The notes: generated by a model from the letters alone, not told the origin. A DNA stretch of 64,000 bases from Streptomyces sp. CCM_MD2014 (GCF_000772045.1 NZ_CP009754.1:7378001-7442000); one strand, 5' to 3'; counted from the first letter of the stretch, positions 17,436-26,091 are shown. Made by a program: numbers and translations.

Positions 17436-20431
17436 CGGCGCCGCGAGTACTGCCCTTGCGAGTCGCCCCGCTGCCCGGGGAAAGCCTGGACAGCTGGCTG
17501 GAAGCCCTTGGCCGCCGCAGCGGCCTGTCGCTACCTGCCCTGATGGACATCCTGCGTCTGCCGCGAGTGCTCACCACTCGCCTCCTGGTCACCGGCCTGG
17601 AGCCGGACGTTCTGCGGAATCTCGAACGTGTCACCGACCTTCCCGAAGGACGCCTGGATGCACTGGTGCTGGACCCCAACTTGCCCTGGGGCCCGCAGCG
17701 GCAGCCCCGATGTTGCTTCTGTCCCAAGTGTCTGAAGGAACGCGAGGGCCACTGGCTGCTGCGCTGGTGGCTGCCCTGGGTGTTCGCCTGCACCACCCAC
17801 CAGGTGCTGCTGCATGACCTCTGCCCGCGCTGCCACACCGCACCGCGACGCCATCTTCCCCGCGGGAACCACCTCCACCCGCCGGCCACCTGCTTGCGCA
17901 GGATCCGCAGTGGACCCGTCTGCGGCACCGACCTGACCACCGCACCCTCTACCGTGCTCCCGGCCGGCCACGCTCTGCTCCAAGCCCAGCACTGGATCGA
18001 CGATCTGCTGGACCGGCACGACCTCGCCGAGGCCCACACGGTCTTCTCGGACTTGAACGCCTGCACGTCCTGGCTGCAACGCGCGATCCGCACCACGGAT
18101 CTTGAGGATCTGGGCACCGCGGTCGTCGAGGGCTGGATGCGGCAGCCGCCTCCGAGCCTCCAGACCCGTCTTCAAGCGCTCTCACCAGCGGTCCGAGGCA
18201 TCATCGCCCACATCGTGCGTCCCGTCCTCGCAGGCACCGACGCCGAGGCCATCGACGCCATCCGCCGACTACGGCAGCAGCAACCCACGGCATCTCCGGC
18301 ACCGCGGGGGATGGACTTCCACCAGTGGCGTCGGCTATCCGCACCCGCCCACCGGCGGTTCCTGCGGGCCGCCGACTCAGACATGCGCTCTCTGGACCGG
18401 CTCCGCCTGCGGTCGGCCACCCCTCACGCCGGACACCCCGCGGTCAGCTCCCCCCTGTCAACAGACCGCCTCCGGCATGTTCCCCAGGTGCTCTGGCCGG
18501 GCTGGACCGTCCGTCTCATGCCGCACGCAGGTATCGACGAGGATTACTTCCGGGCCATGGCCTGCGCACTGCTTCTGCTGCCCCGCGAACCACAGCGCAC
18601 TCCGCGCGAGGTCACCGACCGGCTCCACCCCTACCTGTCGGGCACCATGGCAGTCGTGCTGCGGCGGATCACCCGCATGCACCCCGACGTGCTGATCGCG
18701 CTCTGCCGGCTCGCCGACCATCTCGACGAGCACCAAGGCGCCATCGACTACCAACGACGCCGCGACCTCGTCCCTCCCGAGCCCATCAGCTACGAGGCGT
18801 GGAAACAGTTGTGCTTCGCCACCGGTACGCAGCCCGGTGAATCGCTCAGCCAGTCCGCCCAGACCCCTCGAATCGTCCAGGCACAGCGCTACCTCCACCA
18901 CCTGCTGACCGGATCGGACCTCGCCGACCCCGCTCACCCACTGGCCTGGCAGTCAGCCCGTGACCGCAGCCGCTACCTCGCCTTCCTTCCCACCCTCACC
19001 CTCGACCAACGACATGCCCTGCACACCCACGCCCGCGCTCTCCTCGACCGGCTCGGCATCGCCGAGGCCCTCACCTGGGAGCCACCCGAACAGTGCGCCG
19101 CCGGTCTGTCGCTGCCCGGCCGCCCGCTCACCGACATCAACTTGGACGCCCTGAAGCACATCGTGTTCGCCGAACAGCGCACCCCTCGTGAGGCGGCACG
19201 AGAGCTGGGAACAACCATCACCCACGTCCGTTTCGGCCTCGAACGCATCGGCGCCGAGCCCCAGGAATGGACCAGCCGGCACTCGCCACTGGCCTCCTGG
19301 CGCCTGCGGAAGCGGGCGCAGACGATCCTCACCGCCGAGTTCTTCGAGCGGGAATACACCCAGCAGGGGAAGGCCCTGGCCCAGATCGCAAAAGAGGTCG
19401 ACCTGCCCCGGGGCATCGTTCTCGAACAGGCCAACGCAGTCGGGCTGACGATCTACTACTCCAGGCGTCCCGTCCCGATCGACGAGAACTGGCTGCGCGA
19501 GCAATACCTCACCCGCAAACGCTCCACCTACGACATCGCCCAGGAGATCGGAACTGAGGACGAGACCGTTCGGCGCCGACTCCGGCGGCTCGGCGTTCCC
19601 CTGCGCCCGCAGGGTGTTCACAGCCGGACCGTCATAACCGCCAAACTCGACCGCTCCGTCCCCCGTGACGTCCGTGCTGCTGTCGAAGCAACGCTGCACG
19701 GCTGGCTCCGGCTGCACCGCTTCCAGATCGCCATGGCCTTCCCGAACCTGGCCACCGCCAGCGCCTACCTCGCATGCGAACGAAAGGCCCTGACCACACA
19801 GTTCAAGCGACTGGAGACCGACATCGGCCACACCCTCTACTACCGATCCGTCCAGACCAGACCCCACCGCCCCACCCTGCGCGGCCACTCACTGCTGCAG
19901 GCCCTCGCCCGACCCCAGATCCAGAAGCTGATGAACGACGCCCTTACCCCCGACCAGATCCGCCCCCAACCTGACGCCGCGTCCCTCGCCGAAGCTAAAG
20001 CCGCCGCCCGCCGCAGGCGGCCACGCGGCCCGCTGGCGCCCTTCGACGGCATCGCCGTCGAACGCATCCGCATCCATCAGGAAACCCTCACGCTCCTCAA
20101 CGATCTTCTCTCCCACGCCGACGAGGAGAGCTACGGAGCACAGATCCACGCCCGAACCGGTCTCTCCCAGGGAACTGTCTCCGACCAGCTCAGACGCCTC
20201 CAGCGCGCGGGATGGCTGACCAGCCGCCCCGAGGACGATGTCTCCTGGCGCACCCGGGCACCAGCCACACGCGGCCCAGGCCGCCGCCGCACATACCACG
20301 CGCTCACACCCGAAGGGCGCCGAGCCGCGGAGCACGAACTCCAGCAACGTTCGACGCAACTCACATCGCTGCCGGCCGCAGCGGCAGGGAGCGAAATCAG
20401 TGGAATGCCTCACAGTGCCCCTATCGGTTAG
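17432..20431 (+). CDS. tniQ: Large TniQ/TnsD-like target-recognition protein
   Basis: A 999-aa protein. The N-terminal TniQ domain (about residues 1-170) begins PLRVAPLPGESLDSWLEALGRR and carries zinc-finger cysteines in CCFCPKCLKE and FACTTHQVLLHDLCPRCH. A long middle region follows, then at least three helix-turn-helix-like units in the second half: PREAARELGTTITHVRFGL, AQIAKEVDLPRGIVLEQA and TYDIAQEIGTEDETVRRRL. The C-terminus adds a MarR/ArsR-like winged helix (GAQIHARTGLSQGTVSDQL, then YHALTPEGRRAA). TniQ/TnsD proteins bind the target sequence and recruit TnsC. The length and extra DNA-binding units suggest sequence-specific targeting. Confidence 0.9.
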   Translation: MTAPRVLPLRVAPLPGESLDSWLEALGRRSGLSLPALMDILRLPRVLTTRLLVTGLEPDVLRNLERVTDLPEGRLDALVLDPNLPWGPQRQPRCCFCPKCLKEREGHWLLRWWLPWVFACTTHQVLLHDLCPRCHTAPRRHLPRGNHLHPPATCLRRIRSGPVCGTDLTTAPSTVLPAGHALLQAQHWIDDLLDRHDLAEAHTVFSDLNACTSWLQRAIRTTDLEDLGTAVVEGWMRQPPPSLQTRLQALSPAVRGIIAHIVRPVLAGTDAEAIDAIRRLRQQQPTASPAPRGMDFHQWRRLSAPAHRRFLRAADSDMRSLDRLRLRSATPHAGHPAVSSPLSTDRLRHVPQVLWPGWTVRLMPHAGIDEDYFRAMACALLLLPREPQRTPREVTDRLHPYLSGTMAVVLRRITRMHPDVLIALCRLADHLDEHQGAIDYQRRRDLVPPEPISYEAWKQLCFATGTQPGESLSQSAQTPRIVQAQRYLHHLLTGSDLADPAHPLAWQSARDRSRYLAFLPTLTLDQRHALHTHARALLDRLGIAEALTWEPPEQCAAGLSLPGRPLTDINLDALKHIVFAEQRTPREAARELGTTITHVRFGLERIGAEPQEWTSRHSPLASWRLRKRAQTILTAEFFEREYTQQGKALAQIAKEVDLPRGIVLEQANAVGLTIYYSRRPVPIDENWLREQYLTRKRSTYDIAQEIGTEDETVRRRLRRLGVPLRPQGVHSRTVITAKLDRSVPRDVRAAVEATLHGWLRLHRFQIAMAFPNLATASAYLACERKALTTQFKRLETDIGHTLYYRSVQTRPHRPTLRGHSLLQALARPQIQKLMNDALTPDQIRPQPDAASLAEAKAAARRRRPRGPLAPFDGIAVERIRIHQETLTLLNDLLSHADEESYGAQIHARTGLSQGTVSDQLRRLQRAGWLTSRPEDDVSWRTRAPATRGPGRRRTYHALTPEGRRAAEHELQQRSTQLTSLPAAAAGSEISGMPHSAPIG

Positions 20432-20544
20432 AGAACACCTCCGTTGGCACGGATGTTCTGGCCCGTCAACCACCACCCGTCTGGCCAGGCGAGGAAGGCG
20501 ACGACGTCCGCCACGACGGTGCCTGGACCGGCTACTGTCGTCGC
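20428..20544 (-). pseudogene. C-terminal fragment of a short-chain dehydrogenase/reductase
   Basis: Read on the minus strand, this stretch encodes VAGPGTVVADVVAFLAWPDG, then WWLTGQNIRANGGVL and a stop. That is the typical C-terminus of SDR enzymes (ADVVAFLAS...TGQNIRANGG). An in-frame stop at 20545-20547 closes the frame upstream, so only about 39 residues remain. The stop codon overlaps the tniQ stop on the other strand. This is a relic of former cargo or of the DNA into which the left module was joined. Confidence 0.65.
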
Positions 20545-21149
20545 TCATCCCGGAGCGCTACGGGGTGTACGCCACGATCCCCTCGGCCGGCGTGGTCGGC
20601 GCGCTCGACGACCTGGTTCGGTCCCTGACCCCGGCCGCCCGGGCGTGTGTCATCGAGCGGCTTGCCGGCAGGGGTGGCGTCACCGCCGATGAGCAGACGC
20701 TGCTGTACGCGGCCCCCACGTCCTGGTGCACGACCGGGCCGCCGTCCCGCTGGTGTGGGAGCGGGGCACCCCCGTCCCGGGTCACGCCAGTGTGATCGAC
20801 AGCGGTGGCTGCAGGAGCGCCACTTCCATGCCGTACAACGCCTGTTCGCGTCCGAAGCGGCGGGCGGCCCTGGAGCACTCACGCTGACCCGGCACTCGGT
20901 GCCTCCCTACACCATGGCGCGGGGTGGGGACATCGGACTGCGCGCATTCCTGGGTGGTGGCCCGACGGGTGGGCCGTTGGCCCCCGCCGCCCGTCACGAT
21001 CTGCGGCTGCTTTGGACCGAAGTGCCACTGGAACTCGCAGAAGTCTTGGCCGCTGAACGACAGTCCGGTGATCGCGCTGGTAGTCCTGGAATCCTGAATG
21101 CCGCAGCCGCGTGGGGCAAGTATGGTTCTCGTGCTTTCTGACTGTCGGG
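20545..21149. other. 600-bp stretch without a convincing gene
   Basis: High-GC sequence between the SDR fragment and the nuclease gene. Short open frames on the plus strand (for example RWLQERHFHAVQRLFASEAA near 20810) look like former coding DNA. None has a good start, length or family resemblance. It is best read as decayed cargo. Confidence 0.4.
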
Positions 21150-22244
21150 TCAGGATGGCTGCAGGCGGAATCGCCAAAGGCGGAGGACGCGCTCCTGCCC
21201 CTGGTCCCAGTAGTCGTTGGGGACAAGCTGAGTCATCAATGCCGGGCTGGGTTCCCGGCGGAGAGCGGTGATGTCACCGTTCTCGGTGGTCGTGGACATA
21301 AGAAAACGCCGTGTGTAGAGGCTACTGAGCGCTCCAAAGAAGGCGAAACCCTGCCGGGTGTAGGCAGCGAAGGCTTCCTCATCGCCGTCAGGGGCAAGGT
21401 TGTAGTCCAGTCTGACGATGCGGCCGTCACCGTCGGTGTGGGTTGCTTCTTCTGGCACCCATCCGGCGTATTGGGCGAGAAACCAAGCCAGTTTTTGCTC
21501 CACGGGATCGGTGATGACCTGTCCCTCGATAGTCAACTCGAGGCCGGTGACCGCGACCTGACGCTCACCCTCCTGCGCGTCTGGTCCGGTCGCCGGCTGC
21601 TCCTGCTCGGGGTCGAAGAGTACGGAGATGGTCAGTGGCCACCGCCCCGCGAGCGTCGCGTCACCGAGGAGGGCCATCTCGTTGCCCCTCATGGCAGATG
21701 AGATTGAAAGGCGCCGCTGCGCTCCCGCCTTCTCGAACCTGGAGGGATCGACAAGGGTCCACAGCTTGGGCCTGGCCCAGAAGTGGGCGTAGAGCAGGCG
21801 CCCGCCCGTCATACGGGCGTAGGCCTGTGCGGCGACCATGTCATCGGCCCGTACTTTGACCTTCCCCTCCATGCCAGGCGCTACCGTCTTGACCTCGACC
21901 AAGAGCACAGAGCCGTCACGCAGTACGATCCTGAAGTCGGGCGGCAGCAGCTTGCCCTGGGCATCATCGAAGTAGTACAGGCCCACATCCTCGGTCTTGA
22001 TGAGGCGGATCGCACCCAGCGCCACAGTCACCGCCTCAAAGGCGTACTGCGTCTGGTGCCCCTGCAGCCGGGAAATGTTGTCCAGCGACTCACGCAGTGC
22101 GCGGCTGATAGCCGCGATGGTCTCCGGGTGCCGGTCCCGCAGGAGTGCAGATGTCTGGCCGTCCGGTGGTTCACCCAAGGCCAGCTCGATCAAGGGCAGA
22201 ACCTCGATCCCCAGCTCACCTTTCCTGCCCCGTTTCAGCACCAT
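21150..22244 (-). CDS. PD-(D/E)xK nuclease-like protein, uncharacterised
   Basis: A 364-aa protein that I cannot match to a named family. Residues about 95-125 read LLPPDFRIVLRDGSVLLVEVK, a textbook PD-(D/E)xK nuclease core: PD, about 13 residues, then ExK on the next strand. Upstream are helices (AISRALRESLDNISRLQGHQ, FEAVTVALGAIRLI). Downstream is an alpha/beta segment with YAHFWARPKLWTLVDPSRF, then an acidic C-terminal domain. It is the last of three minus-strand genes with gaps of 44 and 114 bp, inside a defence-carrying transposon. An effector or restriction role is likely (inference). Confidence 0.7.
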   Translation of the reverse strand: MVLKRGRKGELGIEVLPLIELALGEPPDGQTSALLRDRHPETIAAISRALRESLDNISRLQGHQTQYAFEAVTVALGAIRLIKTEDVGLYYFDDAQGKLLPPDFRIVLRDGSVLLVEVKTVAPGMEGKVKVRADDMVAAQAYARMTGGRLLYAHFWARPKLWTLVDPSRFEKAGAQRRLSISSAMRGNEMALLGDATLAGRWPLTISVLFDPEQEQPATGPDAQEGERQVAVTGLELTIEGQVITDPVEQKLAWFLAQYAGWVPEEATHTDGDGRIVRLDYNLAPDGDEEAFAAYTRQGFAFFGALSSLYTRRFLMSTTTENGDITALRREPSPALMTQLVPNDYWDQGQERVLRLWRFRLQPS

Positions 22245-22358
22245 GATTCCCCTCCAGATCGCTACGCTGGTCGCAGGTGCGGCGCTTCCCCCCGTGGCGC
22301 CGCACCTCCCGCTTTCATGGGCCCGCCGGTACCGCTGCGGCAGGCGGACATCGGGCGT

Positions 22359-22856
22359 CTAGCCGCCGCTGACCTGCTCCCCCTCACCCTCCCGGCGGAC
22401 AGGCCCGGCCAGCGCTTCGGCCTCCTGCACGAGTCGGTCCGCAAGGGTGAAGTCCCCCAGCTCGACCGCAAGCGCGGCGCGCACGAACGTGGCGAGTGCG
22501 ATGCTCTCGTTGCGCACCTCGAAGATGCGGAACACCCCGTCCGCGTACGCGGCGCTGTGTCGGCACCGGGCCTGCACGCAGTAGCCCTCGGCGGCCAGGG
22601 CGAGCCGTTTGAAGGCGGCATTCTTCTCGTCGGTGAACTGCGCGGGACAGCCCAGGTGGTCCAGCGTGATCCGGACGTGGGCGCGCATCTCGGCCGGGCG
22701 GATGGTGAGCCGTCCGCCGCCGGGCGTGAGGTAGCGGCCCGGCGTCACCGGGCCGTACGGATGGATCAGCGGCAGATCCTTGTCCACCACGTGCTGGGCG
22801 GGCAGTCCGTCGTACTCGAAGTAGGGGCCTGCACTGCCGTTGTGCTCGATTGCCAT
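22359..22856 (-). CDS. Hypothetical protein, middle gene of nuclease cassette
   Basis: A 165-aa protein of unknown function. The start at MAIEHNG is supported by CGAGGA 4-9 bp upstream; the frame is open further upstream but without a better site. The N-terminal 60 residues are Pro/Gly-rich (LPLIHPYGPVTPGRYLTP). The rest is predicted helical with two cysteines (GYCVQARCRHSAAY) and repeated Ala/Leu helices (ESIALATFVRAALAVELGDF). It lies 44 bp after the 274-aa gene and 114 bp before the nuclease gene on the same strand, so co-transcription is likely. Confidence 0.6.
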   Translation of the reverse strand: MAIEHNGSAGPYFEYDGLPAQHVVDKDLPLIHPYGPVTPGRYLTPGGGRLTIRPAEMRAHVRITLDHLGCPAQFTDEKNAAFKRLALAAEGYCVQARCRHSAAYADGVFRIFEVRNESIALATFVRAALAVELGDFTLADRLVQEAEALAGPVRREGEGEQVSGG

Positions 22857-22900
22857 GCGGTCCTCGTTTTCGGTCGCGGAGCGGGCACCGGGCCGCCTCA

Positions 22901-23725
22901 TCACGCGCTGGTGACGGGCACGTTCCGCAGCAGTGCGGCGGTCATCGCCAGGAGCGTCTCCGCCTCGGCCCGGTTGTACTTGAACGTCTTGGTGACCACG
23001 TCGTTGTGCAGGGCGCCGCAGGTCTGGCTGTACAGGGCGTCCTGGATCCGCCACCATCGCTCGCTCTGGTTGCACTGGTTGCCGAGCTTCTTCGACCCGG
23101 GGTTGTCCCAGGTGACGTTCTCCCGGACCCACTCCAGCGCCCGCCTGACCTGCAAGATGGACGCCAGGACCTCGCCGATGGTCAGCAGCCGCTGCGCCTC
23201 CCGCAGTGTGCGGCCGACCTCGTCGCGCTCCGGGTCGCCGAGCGGGTACGGCACGGCCATCTCGAACGCCGCGGACGGCCCCAGCTGCGCGAGCTGCTGT
23301 TCCCACCGGCTCTTGGCGATGGTGATGTGCGCCGTGTCCTGGGCACTCCCCGGGTAGCCGGACGCCTGCGGCAAGGTCGCATTGAGGTCGATCTCGAACC
23401 GTACGTCGCCAGCGCGGCCCTCCTCGATCGCGTGGACCTGAAGCGACGTCAGCGAAAACGACAGGTTCACGCGGTGGACGATCACCGTCGGGGTGTAGGC
23501 CAGGTTCGCCGTGGTCCGGGTGAGCCGGGAGCGCTGGCCCGTCGCCTCAAAACCGAACAGGTCCGCCTCCAGATCGAGGATCTTCCCTGCATCGGTGAAG
23601 GGCGACACCCCGACGGCGACCTGGACGCTCAACTCGTGGGCTCCCAGTGCGCGCTTCAGCCATGTCTGGTCGCTGCTGACCTCTGCGGTGAACCGGATGT
23701 CGTCGTCGAAGCGGAGTTCCTGCAT
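22901..23725 (-). CDS. Hypothetical protein, first gene of nuclease cassette
   Basis: A 274-aa protein. The start at MQELRFDD is supported by GGGGGAGC directly upstream. The first 150 residues alternate polar and hydrophobic positions and look beta-rich (VIVHRVNLSFSLTSLQVHAI, FEIDLNATLPQA). The C-terminal 110 residues are helical and end YSQTCGALHNDVVTKTFKYN followed by a hydrophobic helix. The RxxxxH-like and LHND residues are reminiscent of HEPN-type C-termini, but I would not assign that family. It heads the three-gene minus-strand cassette. Confidence 0.6.
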   Translation of the reverse strand: MQELRFDDDIRFTAEVSSDQTWLKRALGAHELSVQVAVGVSPFTDAGKILDLEADLFGFEATGQRSRLTRTTANLAYTPTVIVHRVNLSFSLTSLQVHAIEEGRAGDVRFEIDLNATLPQASGYPGSAQDTAHITIAKSRWEQQLAQLGPSAAFEMAVPYPLGDPERDEVGRTLREAQRLLTIGEVLASILQVRRALEWVRENVTWDNPGSKKLGNQCNQSERWWRIQDALYSQTCGALHNDVVTKTFKYNRAEAETLLAMTAALLRNVPVTSA

Positions 23726-23982
23726 TGCTCCCCCAAAGGGCGTGTCGATCACCTGATTCTGCCGGGTCGGCTGCCGCATCACCGCGGTTTTCCCCGGCGT
23801 CGCCCAGCTCCGCGCCGAAGGACACGAGTCCGCGACAAGGGCATCGTCCGACTCTCCGTAAGGAGCGGCGCATCCGCCGTCGTGGGGCGGGTCGTTGTGT
23901 TTGCCGCCCCGGCCGGCGGGGGCGGGATACAGAGAGGGAGCTGGGATGGGTGTGAGGGACCCGTACGACGAGATGAGGCACC

Positions 23983-24309
23983 ATGCGCGAGGCCAGGAAA
24001 CGCTTCGCCGCCGATCGTGAGGATGCGACGATGACCGTACTCAAGGATGACGGGGTCTACCGGCACTTGCGCCTTCACTTCCCCAAGGCGTCCTGGGGCT
24101 GGTGCGAGATCGTCACCTGGCCCGAGATGCTCATCCTGCGGGGCCCCTACTGGTCCTTCAGTCGTGTGGAGGACATGTTCGACTTCACATCTGTCCTGTG
24201 GCCTCCATGCACTCGGCGGCGGCGCGCGCTTCGGCCCGGCGGTAGGACAGCCCGGCCTGACCGTGGAAGCCCGGAATCATCAGCGGGTCTGGGCAAGCTC
24301 CAGCTCTGA
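23983..24309 (+). pseudogene. Truncated plasmid/phage-type hypothetical gene
   Basis: The frame starts at an ATG at 23983. Its first 65 codons read like a small hypothetical protein common on actinomycete plasmids and phages: MREARKRFAADREDATMTVL, then VYRHLRLHFPK, EIVTWPEMLILRG and FSRVEDMFDF. After FDF, about 24190, the frame becomes Arg/Pro-rich noise and runs into the IS3 OrfA remnant on the other strand. The gene therefore appears cut off by an insertion or deletion. Confidence 0.55.
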
Positions 24310-24597
24310 GGCGAACATCAGCGTGGCGGCCCTAAGAACTGCATTGGCACGGCGCAGGTCCCGGATTTCGCGCTCCAGCTCGCGCAGCCGATCGTCCCCT
24401 GGAACCTGGGCCGTGGGCTCACGACGGCTCGCCTCGGCCTTCTTGACCCAATGCCGCAGTACCTCAGGGTGAATCTTCATGAGATCGCCGACGGCACCGA
24501 CCACGCCAACACGGTCCGGGTCCTGTGCGCGGATGTCGAGCACCATGCGCACCGCACGTTCCATGACCTCGGGCGGATACCTGCGCTGAGCGGGCAC
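24280..24597 (-). pseudogene. IS3-family transposase OrfA, orphaned
   Basis: About 105 aa from a GTG preceded by GAGG. The sequence reads RRYPPEVMERAVRMVLDIRA, then a HTH (VVGAVGDLMKIHPEVLRHWV) and a leucine-zipper-like segment (DRLRELEREIRDLRRANAVL), ending ASELELAQTR. This is a standard IS3-family OrfA. The expected OrfB with its DDE core is absent downstream, and only a 29-codon stub follows. OrfA alone cannot transpose, so this is an insertion-sequence relic. Confidence 0.75.
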
Positions 24598-24737
24598 GTC
24601 GTTACCTCCAAGCCGTTCGGCACGGCCGGACTTCTGCCACGGACTGCAGCCTACTGATCTGTCTCCACACGCTACTGGAAGAATTATGCACAGCTGTTCA
24701 TGGTGGTCAAAGAGGCGCGAGTGATCAAGTCGGTGTC

Positions 24738-25013
24738 GTGTCTCCGTCTCTGCCCGACCCTGTGCTCCACGCGTTCGGAATGCACCTCCGGCGCATTCGC
24801 GAGGATCGCGGCATGACCTTGGAGGAGCTGGCAGCTCATAGCGACCTGAGCTTCCGCGGAGTGGTCTATATCGAGCACGGCCAGCGCAATCCAAGCTTGA
24901 CGACCCTGATCAATCTTGCTCGCGGCCTGCACGTCCAACCTTCTCGTCTACTGGCCGTCTTCGATGTCGAGCAAGGGACATTCCCGGAGGCTGGAAGCCC
25001 GGCGCAAGATTGA
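24738..25013 (+). CDS. Small XRE-family DNA-binding protein
   Basis: A 91-aa protein starting at a GTG. It consists almost entirely of a Cro/C1-type HTH: FGMHLRRIREDRGMTLEELA, then SFRGVVYIEHGQRNPSLTTL and INLARGLHVQPSRLL. Such single-domain regulators often control restriction-modification or toxin-antitoxin genes. It lies in the decayed part of the cargo, between the IS3 relic and the small genes ahead of DISARM. It could regulate either neighbouring module, but no operator is evident. Confidence 0.8.
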   Translation: MSPSLPDPVLHAFGMHLRRIREDRGMTLEELAAHSDLSFRGVVYIEHGQRNPSLTTLINLARGLHVQPSRLLAVFDVEQGTFPEAGSPAQD

Positions 25014-25157
25014 GGCCAAAGACTCAAAAATTCCCGGCGGTAGCAGCGTGCCGGCGGCCCCAGGCATTGCGAAGGTCCCGGCCGTCTCGATCGGGGCCCC
25101 GCGATGTGCTGTCCTGCTACTGGATACCGAGGTCGTGCCCGCCCACGGCACCATGCC

Positions 25158-25262
25158 TCAGCCGATCGTCACGGTGACACTGGCACCGCTGCCAATCACG
25201 ACCAGTGCCAACGTGATGGCGCCCACCACCACAAGGATGCTGATCAGGCGGTAGTCCGGCAC
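25158..25262 (-). CDS. Small single-pass membrane protein (34 aa)
   Basis: Starting at a GTG, the frame encodes a short hydrophilic head (PDYRL) followed by one hydrophobic segment, ISILVVVGAITLALVVIG, and a SGASVTVTIG tail. It overlaps the 3' end of the 23-codon frame at 25244-25315 by 19 bp, so it could be translated by coupling. It may be a small toxin, holin-like or structural peptide; nothing confirms which. Confidence 0.4.
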   Translation of the reverse strand: MPDYRLISILVVVGAITLALVVIGSGASVTVTIG

Positions 25263-25315
25263 TCCTCCATGATGGCGTACCGGACGGTCCGCCACCACTC
25301 CTTTCCCAGCTTCAT
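25244..25315 (-). CDS. Very short ORF (23 aa) with strong ribosome site
   Basis: Encodes MKLGKEWWRTVRYAIMEECR plus three residues. It is preceded by a very strong purine-rich site, GGAGGTGAGGAGC, directly before the ATG. Its 3' end overlaps the start of the small membrane-protein frame. It may be a leader peptide that couples translation of the downstream frame, or the start of a gene broken by a frameshift. Confidence 0.4.
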   Translation of the reverse strand: MKLGKEWWRTVRYAIMEECRTTA

Positions 25316-25457
25316 GCTCCTCACCTCCTTTGTTTTGAAGCTGAGTTGAGCATCCCAGCGGCGAGGGACCAGACTTCCAAGTCACTACGCTGTACTCCAA
25401 GAATGCACAGCGCGCTACAAGACGCTTTGGGGACAGGTCCACTGGCCGGCCGGACCA

Positions 25458-25955
25458 GTGCTCGACTACCTGACGTGGCTGCACAAGCTCTACGAGGAAG
25501 CAGGCAAGCCGGGATCGGCGAAACTGGGCCGTGCCATCGGGTGCGCGCACACCACAGTCCTCAGTCTGCTCAAAGGGCCTCCGCCGGAGGACGACACGTA
25601 CGCGTACCGCCTCATCGGGTACCTGGCGGAGAACCCGACGCAGAACTCCGAAGAGGAGTGGGACGGCGGCTGCCGTCACTGGCCCGGGAGCGTCACGTGG
25701 CGATTCGGTGCGGAGTACCGGGGCCGCCTGGCCTGCGACGCGTACCGCCGTGATGATCCACCGGTAACGGCCACGCCCAGGGGGATCGAACCGCGGCCGC
25801 AGAGGCTCGCTAGGTCCGCGCTGTCGTCGACGCCGCGGAATTGGTGCGCCACCCGGAACACCGGGCCCAACCACCGTTGGATCCTGCGGAGCGGCGACAC
25901 CGTGATCGGCTCCATGGAGTCGATCTACAGCGACGGCCTCCCGCTCCGGGCGTAA
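25458..25955 (+). CDS. Hypothetical protein with N-terminal HTH-like segment
   Basis: A 165-aa frame from a GTG. The first 65 residues (LDYLTWLHKLYEEAGKPGSA, then KLGRAIGCAHTTVLSLLKG) look like a degenerate helix-turn-helix domain of the kind found at the start of Streptomyces regulatory ATPases. The remaining 100 residues are Arg/Pro-rich and less convincing. The gene is probably truncated or frameshifted. Confidence 0.35.
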   Translation: MLDYLTWLHKLYEEAGKPGSAKLGRAIGCAHTTVLSLLKGPPPEDDTYAYRLIGYLAENPTQNSEEEWDGGCRHWPGSVTWRFGAEYRGRLACDAYRRDDPPVTATPRGIEPRPQRLARSALSSTPRNWCATRNTGPNHRWILRSGDTVIGSMESIYSDGLPLRA

Positions 25956-26091
25956 CGGCTGGACCGGCTACCTCGGCACCCACCCCGGCCCGCGCTGCAG
26001 GACCCGTGAGCAGGCACCAGCGGACCTGGCGGCGCGCTGGGTCCGGTTGGTCACCGCCGCACCGAGGCGCACCATCACCAGCGACTCCTGA
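25954..26091 (+). pseudogene. Remnant of a phage/plasmid-type gene C-terminus
   Basis: In the frame ending at the TGA at 26089-26091 the sequence reads NGWTGYLGTHPGPRCRTREQ, then APADLAARWVRLVTAAPRRT and ITSDS. This resembles the C-terminal end of small hypothetical proteins on actinomycete phages and plasmids. There is no start codon. The remaining sequence to 26289 holds no gene but must contain the promoter of the DISARM operon. Confidence 0.4.

Noticed and set aside
13340..20431. CRISPR-associated transposon
   Set aside because: tnsA is present as in Tn7, but no Cas12k/Cascade gene and no repeat-spacer array was seen anywhere in the window.
23983..24309. Full-length 108-aa protein
   Set aside because: The last 40 residues are the antisense of the IS3 relic, so the gene is treated as truncated.
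25158..25874. 238-aa minus-strand frame
   Set aside because: Only its last 35 codons look like a real (small membrane) protein; the upstream part is Arg/Pro-rich noise opposite another frame.
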